A DNA stretch of 64,000 bases from Natrinema salsiterrestre (GTDB lineage: Archaea > Halobacteriota > Halobacteria > Halobacteriales > Natrialbaceae), in contig NZ_JAMQOT010000001.1 of NCBI RefSeq assembly GCF_029502005.1, positions 992,001-1,056,000 of the forward strand, read 5' to 3'. Of this stretch, positions 1-9,839 are shown piece after piece (position 1 is the stretch's first letter; each line of letters begins with the position of its first letter). The notes below the pieces were generated by a model. The model saw nothing but the letters and a program-made list of their open reading frames with translations, was not told where the DNA came from and made no database searches. Both the position numbers and the translations under genes were made by a program.

Positions 1-2
1 AC

Positions 3-2045
3 GTCGTCACTGTCCGAGAGGTAGCACTCGACGGCGGGACGTCGACGACGGCCACGCTCGAGTGGGGTAGCGTCGCGGTCCCCGATTCGGTCGATAACAC
101 CACCGTCACAGTCCAGACGAACAGCGACGAGGACACGGCGGAGATCGATGTCGAACCGCTCCTCATGGTGAACGACGTCACGGTCGACGATCCGGTCGCG
201 CAAGGCGAGTCGGTAGCGATCGACGCCGACGTCGAGGGCGTCGCGGGCGATCCCACTCAGAACGTCGTTCTGGAGGACCCGAACGGCGACCGGGTCGCTT
301 CACAGGAGGTCACCGTATCGGACGGTGAGACCGAGACCGTCGAACTCGAGTACGAGACGGACGGGAACGCGATCACGGACCGCGTCACCGTCCGGACCGA
401 CGACGACGAGACGGAGGAAGTCGTCGTGGTCGAACGGGATGGGCCCGACTGTAGTGCGGTTCGCTACGCGGGGAGCGGAACCAGCGACGATCCGTACGAG
501 GTCAGCACCGTCGACCAGCTCCAGTGCATCGATGACGACCTCGATGCGAATTACGAGCTCGTCGATGACATCGACGCCCAGGGGACCGAATACTGGAACG
601 ACGGTGCCGGCTTCGAACCGATTGGCGATCAGGAGAGAGGGGAACGGGAATTCTCGGGTAACTTCGACGGCAACGGGAACGCGATCGAAGGGCTTCACAT
701 CGACCGCCCGGACGAGGACTTCGTCGGGCTGTTTGCCATCAACTCGTATTTCCACGAAACGTGGAGAGGTATCGGCGAAGGATCGAAAATTCACAACCTG
801 CGACTCGAGAACGTTTCGGTCCACGGACGACAGGTCACCGGCGGGCTGGTCGGTGCAGCCGGCGGCACGATCGAGAACGTCCGTGTGAGCGGCGACGTCA
901 CGGCCGAACATCAGGAAGTCGGTGGAATCGTCGGTTCCTCACACAACGCCGATCTGGACAACCGGCTGGTCTCGGAAGCGACGGTCAGCGGCGGAATCCC
1001 GGCCAGAGCAACCCACGGGGTGAGCCATCCCTGGGGTGCCAAGAACATGGGCATCGGCGGCATCGTCGGATCGACCGGGTATAATACCAAAGTATCGACT
1101 GTGTACTCGCAGGCCGACGTTGAGGGGCCGTTCGCCGTCGGCGGCATCGTCGGCTGGACCTCCGACTATGCCAGCGAAAACAAGCAGATGTACTGGGCCG
1201 AAGGAGATATCGAGTTGACGATGACCCAGCCGGAGATCGAATACTACCTGGGTCGGATGGACAGAACCTCTCACACCGATCGGAACACGGGTGGTGCGAT
1301 CTTCGGTCGCGGTGACGACACCAACGACGAATTCGCCGATAGCGTCTACTACAACAGGTACCATCACTCGTCCCCGTTCGGCGAACACGTCATCGGGGAC
1401 GAAATCCACGTCAACGAACGGACCACCGACGAAATGCAAGGGCTCGAGGTCACGGAGAGCGGCAACCTCGGCGAACTGGACTACGAGGAGGATGGCGGTC
1501 CCTGGGTTGCGATTCCCGATGAGTACCCCCGATTCGCCTGGGAGCTCGCCGCCGAGGGCGCCTTCCAAGTCACCATCGACGACGTCGAGAACGTGACCGC
1601 CGGCGAAGCCGCCACGGTCGAGGTCACGGTCACGAGCCTGTACGAGAACAGGGAGGAAACGGACGTCGAACAGACGATCGCCCTCGAGGACCCCGACGGG
1701 CGGACGGTGGACACGGAAACGGTGACCCTCTCGAGCGAACTCGGGGAGACCGACGAGGAAACCATCGATCTCGTCTGGCAGACGGACTCGGAAGACAACG
1801 GGACCGCCGAGGTCAGCGTTCGGAGCGAGGATACGGAAGATTCCGCACCGATCACCATCGAGCCGGCCGAACACGGGCCCGGAGCCTCGCACGGTCCCGG
1901 CGTCGGTCCGGCCCCCGGAGACGGGAGCATCGACGACGACGGCGAACCCGACGTCGGTCCCGGCGAGGCGAGTCGTTCGGGGGGCGGCCCAGCGGGAAGC
2001 GATTCGGATATCGACATCGACGTAGACGTCGTCGAGGTTAACTGA
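3..2045 (+). CDS. Surface protein with GLUG repeats and CARDB-like domains, 5'-truncated
   Basis: The frame is open from base 3 and stops at 2043-2045, so the N-terminus lies outside the window. About 680 residues are visible. Two beta-sandwich (CARDB-like) segments, at roughly 150-450 and 1560-1860, flank a region of GLUG-type repeats (GGLVG, GGIVGS, GGIVGS, GGIVGW) at about 840-1190. GLUG repeats occur in secreted adhesin-like proteins. The last ~55 residues are rich in Gly, Asp and Pro, with no transmembrane anchor or PGF-type sorting motif. Codon use is typical of the window. An extracellular role is inferred; the ligand is unknown. Confidence 0.8.
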   Translation, partial: VVTVREVALDGGTSTTATLEWGSVAVPDSVDNTTVTVQTNSDEDTAEIDVEPLLMVNDVTVDDPVAQGESVAIDADVEGVAGDPTQNVVLEDPNGDRVASQEVTVSDGETETVELEYETDGNAITDRVTVRTDDDETEEVVVVERDGPDCSAVRYAGSGTSDDPYEVSTVDQLQCIDDDLDANYELVDDIDAQGTEYWNDGAGFEPIGDQERGEREFSGNFDGNGNAIEGLHIDRPDEDFVGLFAINSYFHETWRGIGEGSKIHNLRLENVSVHGRQVTGGLVGAAGGTIENVRVSGDVTAEHQEVGGIVGSSHNADLDNRLVSEATVSGGIPARATHGVSHPWGAKNMGIGGIVGSTGYNTKVSTVYSQADVEGPFAVGGIVGWTSDYASENKQMYWAEGDIELTMTQPEIEYYLGRMDRTSHTDRNTGGAIFGRGDDTNDEFADSVYYNRYHHSSPFGEHVIGDEIHVNERTTDEMQGLEVTESGNLGELDYEEDGGPWVAIPDEYPRFAWELAAEGAFQVTIDDVENVTAGEAATVEVTVTSLYENREETDVEQTIALEDPDGRTVDTETVTLSSELGETDEETIDLVWQTDSEDNGTAEVSVRSEDTEDSAPITIEPAEHGPGASHGPGVGPAPGDGSIDDDGEPDVGPGEASRSGGGPAGSDSDIDIDVDVVEVN

Positions 2046-2257
2046 TCCGCCTCCGGCGCGCGGCGTTACGAGTATCCGACGGCGGCTCGGCCGGATCGAA
2101 CTCCGGCCGCTGAAACCCATCGAACCGTTACTTCATCGGTACCGCGATCGAACGGAATATCAGCGAGTACCTGCGACCGCTCCGGCAGTCCGCTCCTACC
2201 AGTGTTCGGCAACAAGCGTTATGCATCAGTAGACCAGTCATTCGTACTGACAGGGGG

Positions 2258-2830
2258 ATGGCGACAACCAGCGAGAGCGAGCCGACTACCGTCGAGACGC
2301 CGGGTAGCGACGACCAGTCACGGGAAGGCGAAATTTTCGACCTCTTGAGCAATCAGCGTCGCCGTTACGCGATCCACTACTGCAAGCGCGAGGACGACCC
2401 CGTGACGCTGGGCGAGCTCGCCGAACACGTCGCCGCCTGGGAACTCGACAAGGAGGTGGCGGCGATCACGTCGGCCGAGCGAAAGCGAGTGTACACGTCG
2501 CTCCAGCAGACGCATCTTCCGACGCTCGAGCGCGCGGACATGATCGAGTTCGACGATCGAACGATCGAGCTCACCGACGAGGCCGCGGAACTGGACGTCT
2601 ACCTCGACGTCGTGCCGGCGGACTCGATTCCGTGGGGGACCTACTATCTGGGGCTGGCCGCAGTCGGATCGGTCGTGATGGCCGGGCTGTGGCTCGAGAT
2701 CGTCCCGACCGAGGCGGTCCCGGAGCTCGGCTGGGCGACGCTGGTGTTCGCGCTGTTCGCCGTCTCGGCGGTCGTCCACGTGGTACAGAATCGACGGATG
2801 CGACTCGGCGAGATGGAGCGGCCACCGTAA
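2258..2830 (+). CDS. DUF7344 winged-helix membrane-anchored regulator
   Basis: This 190-residue protein has an N-terminal winged-helix region (about residues 22-115). It starts with the haloarchaeal DUF7344 pattern FDLLSNQRRRYAIHY and continues with a TLGELAEHVA segment. Two hydrophobic helices follow (about 128-147 and 153-172), then a short basic tail. DUF7344 proteins are thought to be DNA-binding regulators. The C-terminal helices would hold this one at the membrane. The next gene starts two bases after the stop, so they are almost certainly co-transcribed, and the regulator probably controls the secreted DUF1102 neighbour. TTATGC near 2219 is a possible TATA box. Confidence 0.85.
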   Translation: MATTSESEPTTVETPGSDDQSREGEIFDLLSNQRRRYAIHYCKREDDPVTLGELAEHVAAWELDKEVAAITSAERKRVYTSLQQTHLPTLERADMIEFDDRTIELTDEAAELDVYLDVVPADSIPWGTYYLGLAAVGSVVMAGLWLEIVPTEAVPELGWATLVFALFAVSAVVHVVQNRRMRLGEMERPP

Positions 2831-2832
2831 TC

Positions 2833-4167
2833 ATGAACACGGTCGTCAAGCTCGGATTCGTGTTCGTCGCGCTCGGCGCCGTCGCGATGGCCGGGCCCGT
2901 CTTCGGGTTCACCACGATCGCGGCGGACAGGGGCGTATCCGCCGAAACCGCGAGCGATGCGAACGCCCTCGTGGGAATCGAGACGACGGGCGAGACGCCC
3001 GATAAAAAGAACGATGCCGTCATCGTCGAAATCACGAACAACGCGAATCAGGCGTACGATCCGCTCGAGACGGACGTGACGATCGACGACCCGAACGGTG
3101 CACTGGCGGTCAGCAGCGGGTTCGCGACGGCGCTCTCGTCGGGAGACACTACTGGACTGGAGGTGACCTGTGACGGCGGCGGTGACGGCACGGCGACGGT
3201 GACCGTAAACGCGAACGCCGTCGGATCGACGCTGGAAGTGCGAGAGGACAGCTACACCACCGCGGTCGACTACAGCTGTACGGGAAAGGGAAGCAACGCG
3301 AACTTCGAGGTGCGGAATCCGGGGCTCGGGGCCGATACCGACGAACTCGAGTTCGGCCTCGAGAACGTCGGTAGCGATCGGGCCAAGATTCACGGGATCA
3401 GCGTGGACGAAACGACGGCGGAGGCGATTGAAGTCGAAAACGACGGCAACGGAAACCCGCCACCCGTCGAGTTCGGCGGCGCGGAGACCAAAGCCGGTGT
3501 CGTCCGGATCGGCGACGGGGAGTACGACCTGCAGGGGAACGAGAAAGTCGGTGCCGGCGAGACGGTGGCGGTCGGGATCTACGGCTTCCAGACCGGTGCG
3601 GGCGACCCGGTCTCCGTCGAAGGGGAGGACGTGACGATCTCGCTGTACGGGTCGAAGGGGCGGCTCGACAAGGTAACCGTCTCGGTCCCGGTGTTCCCGT
3701 CCGGCGGCGAAGACGTCACGACCGACGGTGACGTGATCCTCGAGGCGGAGGAGACGTCCGGCGGCATCGATGCGGGCGGCGACCTGATCGCAGAGGACAG
3801 CAGCAAGATCGACGGCGCGGTCGACGTGGACGGCGAAGTCGACCTCGGCGGAAGCGTCGAGAGCGTCGACACGATCGACGCGGGCGGCGACGTAACGACC
3901 GGTCTCGAAAGCAGCGTCAAGAACGACGTCACGTCTCGCGACGGAAGTGTCACGACGGGGGAGAAAAGCACGATCAAGGGAACCGTCGACGCCGGCGAAA
4001 ACGCGACCGTCGGAGCGAAAGGAGAGGTCGACGGCGACGTCATCGCCGGCGGTGACGTCGTGCTCCGAGAGGACGCGGTCGTCAAGGGCGACGTCACCGC
4101 CGACGGCTGCGTCACGCTCGAAGCCGGCGCGCAGGTCAAAGGCGAGATCAGCGAAAACTGCGGGTGA
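2833..4167 (+). CDS. Secreted DUF1102 protein with bactofilin-like polymer-forming C-terminus
   Basis: I place the start at the ATG at 2833, two bases after the DUF7344 stop. An in-frame upstream extension would only overlap that gene. The 444-residue protein begins with a signal or anchor helix (residues ~5-28). It continues with the DUF1102-like region, whose GFTTIAADRGVS motif follows the helix, as in haloarchaeal SipW-linked surface proteins. From about residue 300 the sequence changes to short glycine-aspartate repeats such as IDAGGD, VDGDVIAGGD and VVKGDVTADG. This is the right-handed beta-helix pattern of bactofilins (polymer-forming domain). Bactofilins are usually cytoplasmic, so a secreted version is unusual. 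Function is inferred to be cell-surface assembly. Confidence 0.8.
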   Translation: MNTVVKLGFVFVALGAVAMAGPVFGFTTIAADRGVSAETASDANALVGIETTGETPDKKNDAVIVEITNNANQAYDPLETDVTIDDPNGALAVSSGFATALSSGDTTGLEVTCDGGGDGTATVTVNANAVGSTLEVREDSYTTAVDYSCTGKGSNANFEVRNPGLGADTDELEFGLENVGSDRAKIHGISVDETTAEAIEVENDGNGNPPPVEFGGAETKAGVVRIGDGEYDLQGNEKVGAGETVAVGIYGFQTGAGDPVSVEGEDVTISLYGSKGRLDKVTVSVPVFPSGGEDVTTDGDVILEAEETSGGIDAGGDLIAEDSSKIDGAVDVDGEVDLGGSVESVDTIDAGGDVTTGLESSVKNDVTSRDGSVTTGEKSTIKGTVDAGENATVGAKGEVDGDVIAGGDVVLREDAVVKGDVTADGCVTLEAGAQVKGEISENCG

Positions 4168-4386
4168 CCGAGTGAGCGGGGTCGCACGACCGTGCGGTCT
4201 TCTCCGGTACCGATCTCGTCCCGCTCGAGGGGCCTCTCGTGACGTCAGTCGCAGTACGGAAACGGATTACCAGTCAGTTTCTCGGACGAAACCATCATCG
4301 AATCGCTCGGTCACCACAGGTTCGACCCCGGGCGAGCACGCGCCTAACCCGAACGCCTTTTTATCACCGACACCGGATTCCTTCCC
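4168..4386. promoter_or_regulatory. Intergenic region with TATA box for the EMC6-ABCE1 pair
   Basis: This gap has no convincing gene. A TTTTTAT stretch at 4358-4364 lies 23-29 bases before the ATG at 4387. That is the usual position of a TATA box for a leaderless haloarchaeal transcript. Confidence 0.55.
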
Positions 4387-4704
4387 ATGTCGACCGAATC
4401 GATCAGTGACCGGCGCGAGCACATCCGCTCAGTCAGCGTGACGGCGCTGTCCGCGCTGCTGGGCGTCGGTGCGGCGCTGGCCTCCGCGGCCTGGGTCGGG
4501 GTATCCGAGGCAGCGGCCCAGAACACGCAGACGCTCGCGTTCGTCTTCGGCGCGATCTTCGTCCAGTATCTCCTCATCAACGTCTCGGGGATCTACGGCG
4601 AGGACGAGTTCGGGACGAAACACTACCTGTTCATCGCGTTCATGACCTTCGCCCTGTGGTTCGTGACGTGGGGCATCCTGCTCATGTCGGAGTACACGGG
4701 CTAA
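4387..4704 (+). CDS. EMC6-like small membrane protein
   Basis: This 105-residue protein has three predicted transmembrane helices (about residues 18-40, 48-66 and 78-98). Size, topology and its place directly before ABCE1 match the archaeal EMC6-like family. Those proteins are related to a subunit of the eukaryotic ER membrane protein complex, which inserts membrane proteins. The next ATG begins two bases after this stop, indicating a shared transcript with ABCE1. A TATA-like box lies about 25 bases upstream of the start. The family match is by pattern recognition; an insertase-related role is inferred. Confidence 0.7.
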   Translation: MSTESISDRREHIRSVSVTALSALLGVGAALASAAWVGVSEAAAQNTQTLAFVFGAIFVQYLLINVSGIYGEDEFGTKHYLFIAFMTFALWFVTWGILLMSEYTG

Positions 4705-4706
4705 CC

Positions 4707-6521
4707 ATGGCGGACGACAGTATCGCGGTCGTAGACTTAGACCGGTGTCAACCCGACCGGTGTAGCTACGAGTGCAAGAACTACTGCCCGCCGAACCGCA
4801 CGGGGAAGGAGTGCATCACGCTCCGCGGCGAGGACGCAGCGGAGGGCCAGCCCGAACAGATCCACATCTCCGAGGAGATCTGTCTGGGCGAGACCTGCGG
4901 TATCTGCGTCGAGAAGTGTCCCTTCGACGCCATCGAGATCATCAACCTCCCGCAGGAACTGCAGGACGAGCCGGTCCACCGCTACGGTGAGAACGCCTTC
5001 TCGCTGTACGGCCTCCCCGCGCCCCAGGAGGGACAGGTCACCGGCATCCTCGGCCCCAACGGGATCGGGAAGACGACCGCCGTCCGCATCCTCGCCGGCG
5101 AACTCGAGCCCAACCTCGGCCGACACGAGGAGGAGCCGGGGTGGGACGAGGTCCTCGAGGCCTACCGCGGGACCGAACTACAAGACTACATCGCGGACGT
5201 CCGCGACGGGGACATCACGATCGCCCGCAAGCCCCAGTACGTCGACCAGATCCCGAACAGCTTCGACGGGAACACCCGGCAGCTGCTCGAGCGGACCGAC
5301 GAGCGCGGTGCCCTCGACGAGCTGGTCGAGCGGCTCTCGATCGGGCCCGTCATGGAGCAGTCGATCGACGACCTCTCCGGCGGGGAGCTCCAGCGGGTCG
5401 CCATCGCGGCCACGCTCGCCCGGGATACGGACTTCTACTTCCTCGACGAGGTGACGCCGTATCTGGACATCGGCCAGCGCGTGACCGCGGCGCGGTTGAT
5501 CCGCGAACTCGCCGAGGAGGAGGACAAGTCGGTCCTCGTCGTCGAACACGACCTCGCGATCCTGGACCTGCTCGCGGACACGCTCCACGTCGCCTACGGT
5601 GAGCCGGGTGCCTACGGTGTCATCACCTCGCCCAAGTCCGTCCGCAACGGGATCAACGAGTACCTCTCGGGCTATCTCGACAACGAGAACATGCGGATCC
5701 GGCCGAACCCCATCGAGTTCGAGGAGCACGCGCCCCGGAGCGTGACCCGCGCCGATACGCTCGTCGAGTACCCGGACCTCACCAAGAGCTACGGCGACGG
5801 CGAGTTCAGCCTCGAGGTCGAGGGCGGCACGATCCGGGAGAACGAAGTTCTGGGCGTCGTCGGTCCCAACGGGATCGGGAAGTCGACGTTCGCCAAGCTG
5901 CTGACCGGGAACCTCGAGACCGACGAGGGAGACACGGATCTCGACCTCGACATCGCGTACAAACCACAGTACGTCACCATCGACCAGCACATGCGGGTCG
6001 ACGCCTTCCTCTCGTCGATCACCGACCAGTTCGGGTCGTCCTACTGGAACACCGAGATCGCTCAGCCCCTCCAGCTGGAGCGGATCATGGAGCAGAACCT
6101 CTCCGATCTCTCCGGCGGGGAGCGCCAGCGGGTCGCCATCGCGGCCTGCCTCTCCGATTCGGCGGATCTCTACCTGCTCGACGAGCCGTCGGCCCACCTC
6201 GACGTCGAACAGCGGGTCCAGGCCGCGAAGGCCATCCGGCGCTTCGCCGAACAGCAGGACGCCACCGTGATGGTCATCGACCACGACATCTACATGATGG
6301 ATCTGCTCGCAGACCGGCTGATGGTCTTCGACGGCGAACCCGCCGTCCACGGCCGCGCCGGCCAGCCACAGGAGATGCGCGACGGCATGAACGAGTTCCT
6401 CGCGAACCTCGAGGTCACGTTCCGCCGGGACGAGCGCACCTCGCGCCCGCGGATCAACAAGCCCGAGTCACAGCTGGATCGCCAGCAGAAAGACGAAGGC
6501 GAGTACTACTACGCACCGTAA
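4707..6521 (+). CDS. abce1: ABCE1/RLI ribosome-recycling ATPase
   Basis: The start at 4707 gives MADDSIAVVDLDRC and a 604-residue protein, the usual ABCE1 length. The N-terminus carries two [4Fe-4S] cysteine clusters (CQPDRCSYECKNYC and CGICVEKCP). Twin ABC ATPase domains follow, each with a P-loop (GPNGIGKT, GPNGIGKS) and a signature motif (LSGGELQRV, LSGGERQRV). ABCE1 splits ribosomes after termination and takes part in initiation in archaea and eukaryotes. It acts in the cytoplasm on the 30S subunit. All catalytic motifs are present, with no sign of truncation. Confidence 0.98.
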   Translation: MADDSIAVVDLDRCQPDRCSYECKNYCPPNRTGKECITLRGEDAAEGQPEQIHISEEICLGETCGICVEKCPFDAIEIINLPQELQDEPVHRYGENAFSLYGLPAPQEGQVTGILGPNGIGKTTAVRILAGELEPNLGRHEEEPGWDEVLEAYRGTELQDYIADVRDGDITIARKPQYVDQIPNSFDGNTRQLLERTDERGALDELVERLSIGPVMEQSIDDLSGGELQRVAIAATLARDTDFYFLDEVTPYLDIGQRVTAARLIRELAEEEDKSVLVVEHDLAILDLLADTLHVAYGEPGAYGVITSPKSVRNGINEYLSGYLDNENMRIRPNPIEFEEHAPRSVTRADTLVEYPDLTKSYGDGEFSLEVEGGTIRENEVLGVVGPNGIGKSTFAKLLTGNLETDEGDTDLDLDIAYKPQYVTIDQHMRVDAFLSSITDQFGSSYWNTEIAQPLQLERIMEQNLSDLSGGERQRVAIAACLSDSADLYLLDEPSAHLDVEQRVQAAKAIRRFAEQQDATVMVIDHDIYMMDLLADRLMVFDGEPAVHGRAGQPQEMRDGMNEFLANLEVTFRRDERTSRPRINKPESQLDRQQKDEGEYYYAP

Positions 6522-6564
6522 GTCGGTCGACTCGACGCCGGTATTTGCTCTCCGTACGTAGCGG

Positions 6565-7086
6565 TCAGCCGATCAGCCGCTGACAGCTCCCACAGAGGTT
6601 CTCTTCCTTGATGTCGACCTCGCGGACCGTCGGCGAGAAGTTCATGACACAGCGGTTGTTGTCACAGTGCTCGAGCCCGTAGGTGTGGCCGATCTCGTGG
6701 ACGATCTCCTTGCGGACGCGGTCCTCGAAGATGTCGGCGGCGCTCTGATTCGAGAAGCCGCCGTCGCTCGAGGTCTGGAGGCGGTAAGTCGAGACGACGC
6801 TGCCGCTGCCGTCGAGGTAGGCGAGGCCGAAGACGTAGTTTCGGCGACGGTAGAAGAGGTCCTGAGGGGTGATCGCGATGTTCTTCTCGCCGCGGCCAAC
6901 TCGCTCGGCGAGCTGGATGAAGGATTCCGCGGAGTACTGGTTCCGGTCGGAGTCGTAGGCGCCGTTGGGGACCGACTGCGAGTCGTTGACCGACACGTCG
7001 CAGTCGTAGACCGATCGCAACGCGGCGGAGGCCGCCCGCTTGACCTCGGCGGAGACGTTGCCGACCGGCACGATATCGACGAGCAT
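6565..7086 (-). CDS. amzA: Archaemetzincin, zinc metalloprotease
   Basis: The ATG at 7086 gives a 173-residue protein of normal family size. The catalytic zinc motif HEIGHTYGLEH (residues 130-140) is followed by the archaemetzincin cysteines C141, C146 and the pair C165/C168, which bind the second zinc. A basic Arg/Lys-containing strand precedes the site. The protein has no signal peptide and should be cytoplasmic; substrates of the family are poorly known. It is divergent from the UPF0146 gene, with only 39 bp between the two starts. Compare the gene at 18476, which looks like an inactive relative. Confidence 0.95.
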   Translation of the reverse strand: MLVDIVPVGNVSAEVKRAASAALRSVYDCDVSVNDSQSVPNGAYDSDRNQYSAESFIQLAERVGRGEKNIAITPQDLFYRRRNYVFGLAYLDGSGSVVSTYRLQTSSDGGFSNQSAADIFEDRVRKEIVHEIGHTYGLEHCDNNRCVMNFSPTVREVDIKEENLCGSCQRLIG

Positions 7087-7125
7087 AGCAAGGGCTATGG
7101 CCGCGGGTGGCATAAACGTCCCGCC

Positions 7126-7533
7126 GTGGCCCACTCTCGCCGGAATCTCGAGTCGCTGCTCGATCACCTTCTCGAGTACGAGCGAGTGGTCGAAATCGGG
7201 ATCGGCCGCCGAACCAAGCTCGCTCGAGCGCTCGCGGAGCGAGGAGTCGGCGTCACCGCGACCGATATTCACGACCGCGACGTTCCGGACACGATAGGGT
7301 TCGTCCGCGACGACGTCGTCGACCCCGAGCCGTCGATCTACGCGGACGCTGACGCGATCTATGCGCGGAACCTGCCGCCGGAACTCCACCGACCGGCGCT
7401 CGCGGTCGCTCGCGACGCCGACGCCGACTTCCTGTTTACGACCCTCGGCGGCGACCAGCCGGCGGTTCCGGTCGAGCGGACGACGATCGAGGAGGGGACG
7501 CTGTACGTCGCTCGAGCGGTCGAGTCGCCGTAA
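7126..7533 (+). CDS. UPF0146 family protein
   Basis: I chose the GTG at 7126, which gives MAHSRRNLESLLDHL and 135 residues, the usual size. The sequence has the look of a small Rossmann or methyltransferase-like fold (VVEIGIGRRTKLARALAERG) that lacks a complete methyltransferase domain. It ends with a segment like those of archaeal UPF0146 proteins (LFTTLGGDQPAVPVERT). The biochemical role is unknown. It is transcribed away from the archaemetzincin gene. Confidence 0.8.
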   Translation: MAHSRRNLESLLDHLLEYERVVEIGIGRRTKLARALAERGVGVTATDIHDRDVPDTIGFVRDDVVDPEPSIYADADAIYARNLPPELHRPALAVARDADADFLFTTLGGDQPAVPVERTTIEEGTLYVARAVESP

Positions 7534-7613
7534 CGGCCGGACCGCGGTCGACACGACGACGCTGACCGATCGGTTCGAATGAGTTATCAGATCGTGAGTC
7601 GTTTCGAGAAGCG

Positions 7614-8270
7614 ATGGCTGTCGGAATCGACTACGTCTTCGTGGTTGCATTCGTGGTCGTCGTACTCGCGTGGCTCGCCGGCGTCGGCCACCTGCTGTCG
7701 ATCCCGTTTCAACTCGCCGCCGCGCCCGGGACCGTCGTTCACGAATTCGCCCACGAGCAGGCCTGCGATCTCGTCGGCGTTCCCGTCGTCGAGGTCAAAT
7801 ACTTCGGGCTCGGGAATCCGGCGGGGTACGTCCGCCACGGCCAACCCGAACGGTATCGGGAGACGTTCGTGATCAGCGTCGCTCCGTTTCTCGTCAACAC
7901 CGTCATTTCGTTCGTCGCCTTTCTCGGTCTCGCCGCGGTCACGACGATGGCCGCCGATGGTCGATCGTCGCCGCTCGAGCTGCTCGAGGTCCTCCGGAGC
8001 GCCTCGACCACGACGCTCGCGCTGGTAATCGGGCTCGGCTGGGTCGGCCTCGCCGTCGGCGTGAGAGCCTTCCCGAGTTTCGGCGACGCGAACACGCTGT
8101 GGACTCGTTCGCGGTCGGAGTGGCGGCGGTCCCCGATCGTCCTGGTCGGAATCCCCGTCGTCGTCGCCATTTACGTCGTCAATATTCTCTCGTGGCTGTG
8201 GGCCGACCTGCTCTATGCCGTGGGAATCGGGATCGTCGCGTTCGCCGTCGTCGGCACAGTGGGTATCTGA
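7614..8270 (+). CDS. Membrane-embedded HEXXH zincin (M50-like)
   Basis: This 218-residue protein has about five hydrophobic helices. Just after the first lies [12 protein letters not shown], an HEXXH zinc-binding site of the kind found in intramembrane metalloproteases (site-2 protease/M50-like families). The order helix, HEXXH, helices fits such a protein. No PDZ domain is present. Substrate and activity cannot be told from sequence. It lies upstream of the HAD phosphatase gene on the same strand, with 62 bp between them. Confidence 0.75.
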   Translation: MAVGIDYVFVVAFVVVVLAWLAGVGHLLSIPFQLAAAPGTVVHEFAHEQACDLVGVPVVEVKYFGLGNPAGYVRHGQPERYRETFVISVAPFLVNTVISFVAFLGLAAVTTMAADGRSSPLELLEVLRSASTTTLALVIGLGWVGLAVGVRAFPSFGDANTLWTRSRSEWRRSPIVLVGIPVVVAIYVVNILSWLWADLLYAVGIGIVAFAVVGTVGI

Positions 8271-8332
8271 ACGCGATCCGCTCGTCCATCGAATTCGGTC
8301 CACTTTATGCCTGCCCGTCCGTTTATCAGGGT

Positions 8333-9214
8333 ATGAACGCAGATGCAGTCGTTCTGGACATCGACGGCGTCCTCGTCGACGTCGCCGACTCCTACCGGCG
8401 GGCGATCGTCGAGTCCGTCGAGGCGGTCTACGACCGGACGATCCGTAAAGACGACATTCAGGAGTTCAAGGACGCCGGCGGGTTCAACAACGACTGGGAG
8501 CTGACGGACGCCGCCGCGCTCTACGTGCTGGCGACCGAGGAGGGGTACGGCGAGTCCCTCGAGGCCTACACCGACGGAATCGCCGCCGCGGGCGGCGGTC
8601 TCGAGGCGGCCGAAACCGTCGTTCGCGAGGCGATCGGCGCGCGGGCGACCCAGCGCGTGACCGGCCGCTGGGATCGCGAGCGGCTCCGCGACGTCTTCCA
8701 GCAACTGTACCTCGGCGACGAACTCTATCGCGGGCTCGAGGGGGGCGATCCCGACCTCGAGCGCGAGACGAGGGGGTTCATCCACGACGAGCCGGTGTTG
8801 CTCGAGTCCGAGACGCGAGAACGGTTGCTCGCGGAGTACGACGTTGGCGTCCTGACCGGGCGACCGGAAGCCGAGGCCGAGATCGCCCTCGAGCGGGTGG
8901 GACTCGACGACGCGGTTCCGGTCGAGCGCCGCTTCACGATGGACGATTGGGAGGAAGGGAAGCCCCATCCCCGCGCGCTGACGACGCTCGCGGAGCGCTT
9001 CGACGCCGCGTCGATCATCTTCGTCGGCGACACGTTGGACGACGTTCGGACGGCAGTCAACGCGAACGAGGCCGATCCCGGTCGGGAGTACCACGGAATC
9101 GGCGTGCTGACCGGCGGATTGACGGGCGAAGCGGGGCGTCGGAAATACGAGCGCGAGGGGGCGCGGGCGGTCCTCGAGTCGATCAACGAGGTACCGGAGT
9201 TCCTCGAGTCGTAG
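8333..9214 (+). CDS. HAD-superfamily phosphatase (TIGR01548-like)
   Basis: The ATG at 8333 gives 293 residues, with TTTATG 24-29 bases upstream as a TATA box. HAD motif I is [17 protein letters not shown]. Motif II is in VGVLTGRP. The motif III lysine is probably K in EEGKPHPRA. Motif IV is [10 protein letters not shown]. The long alpha-helical insertion between motifs I and II is typical of the haloarchaeal TIGR01548-type HAD proteins, often annotated near histidine or phosphoglycolate phosphatases. The substrate is unknown. Confidence 0.9.
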   Translation: MNADAVVLDIDGVLVDVADSYRRAIVESVEAVYDRTIRKDDIQEFKDAGGFNNDWELTDAAALYVLATEEGYGESLEAYTDGIAAAGGGLEAAETVVREAIGARATQRVTGRWDRERLRDVFQQLYLGDELYRGLEGGDPDLERETRGFIHDEPVLLESETRERLLAEYDVGVLTGRPEAEAEIALERVGLDDAVPVERRFTMDDWEEGKPHPRALTTLAERFDAASIIFVGDTLDDVRTAVNANEADPGREYHGIGVLTGGLTGEAGRRKYEREGARAVLESINEVPEFLES

Positions 9215-9247
9215 CGAATCGTGGAAACGGGCCCCAGCGATCGTTCG

Positions 9248-9697
9248 TCAGGGCTGCTCGCCCGGAAAGCGGACGAACGTCAGCCAGAAGTCCTCGAACG
9301 ACCGGCCGAGTTCGATGAATTCGTCCGGTTCGACCGGCTTCTGAACGTACGCGTTCGCGTGGAGGTCGTACGATCGAGCGATGTCTTCTTCCGACGCCGA
9401 ACTCGTCATCACGATCACCGGGATCGACCGCAGCGCCGCTGCCGACTTGAGTTCGGAGAGGACGTCGGCCCCGTCGATATCGGGCAGTCGGAAGTCGAGC
9501 AGGATCAAGTCCGGACGCGGACTGTCCGCATAGTCGCCGCGCTGGTGGGCGAAATCGAGCGCGTCCGCGCCGTCGCTGACGGTGTGGATTTCACAGGCGA
9601 TGTTCGCGTCGTCGAACGATTCGGAGAACAGACGCACGTCACCGGGATTGGGTTCGATCAGCAAGATCGTGATGGCGTCCTCGATCGGTGGCGACAT
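9248..9697 (-). CDS. Single-domain response regulator
   Basis: This 149-residue protein is a lone receiver domain. The acidic pocket lies near residue 16, the phospho-acceptor Asp is in LILLDFRLPDIDG, the conserved Thr/Ser is in VIVMTSSASEED, and the Lys is in AYVQKPVEPDEF. There is no output domain, as in the many stand-alone receivers paired with haloarchaeal PAS histidine kinases. No partner kinase is adjacent; the nearest in the window is at 46272. Confidence 0.95.
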   Translation of the reverse strand: MSPPIEDAITILLIEPNPGDVRLFSESFDDANIACEIHTVSDGADALDFAHQRGDYADSPRPDLILLDFRLPDIDGADVLSELKSAAALRSIPVIVMTSSASEEDIARSYDLHANAYVQKPVEPDEFIELGRSFEDFWLTFVRFPGEQP

Positions 9698-9839
9698 ACT
9701 ACTCGTTGGATCGGTTCCTAAAAGAGACGTGCGGTTATCGGAGAAGAGAGTGTTCGTTTGAACACTGTCGTTCGGGAGTGACGGTGGCGTGCTCCGACGG
9801 GTCGGCGACTCCCGGAACGGCTGAACCGGTCCGCGGTGC

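Noticed and set aside
4707-6521. Long minus-strand frame opposite ABCE1
   Set aside because: Antisense of a clearly coding, conserved gene. Such mirror frames are common at high GC.
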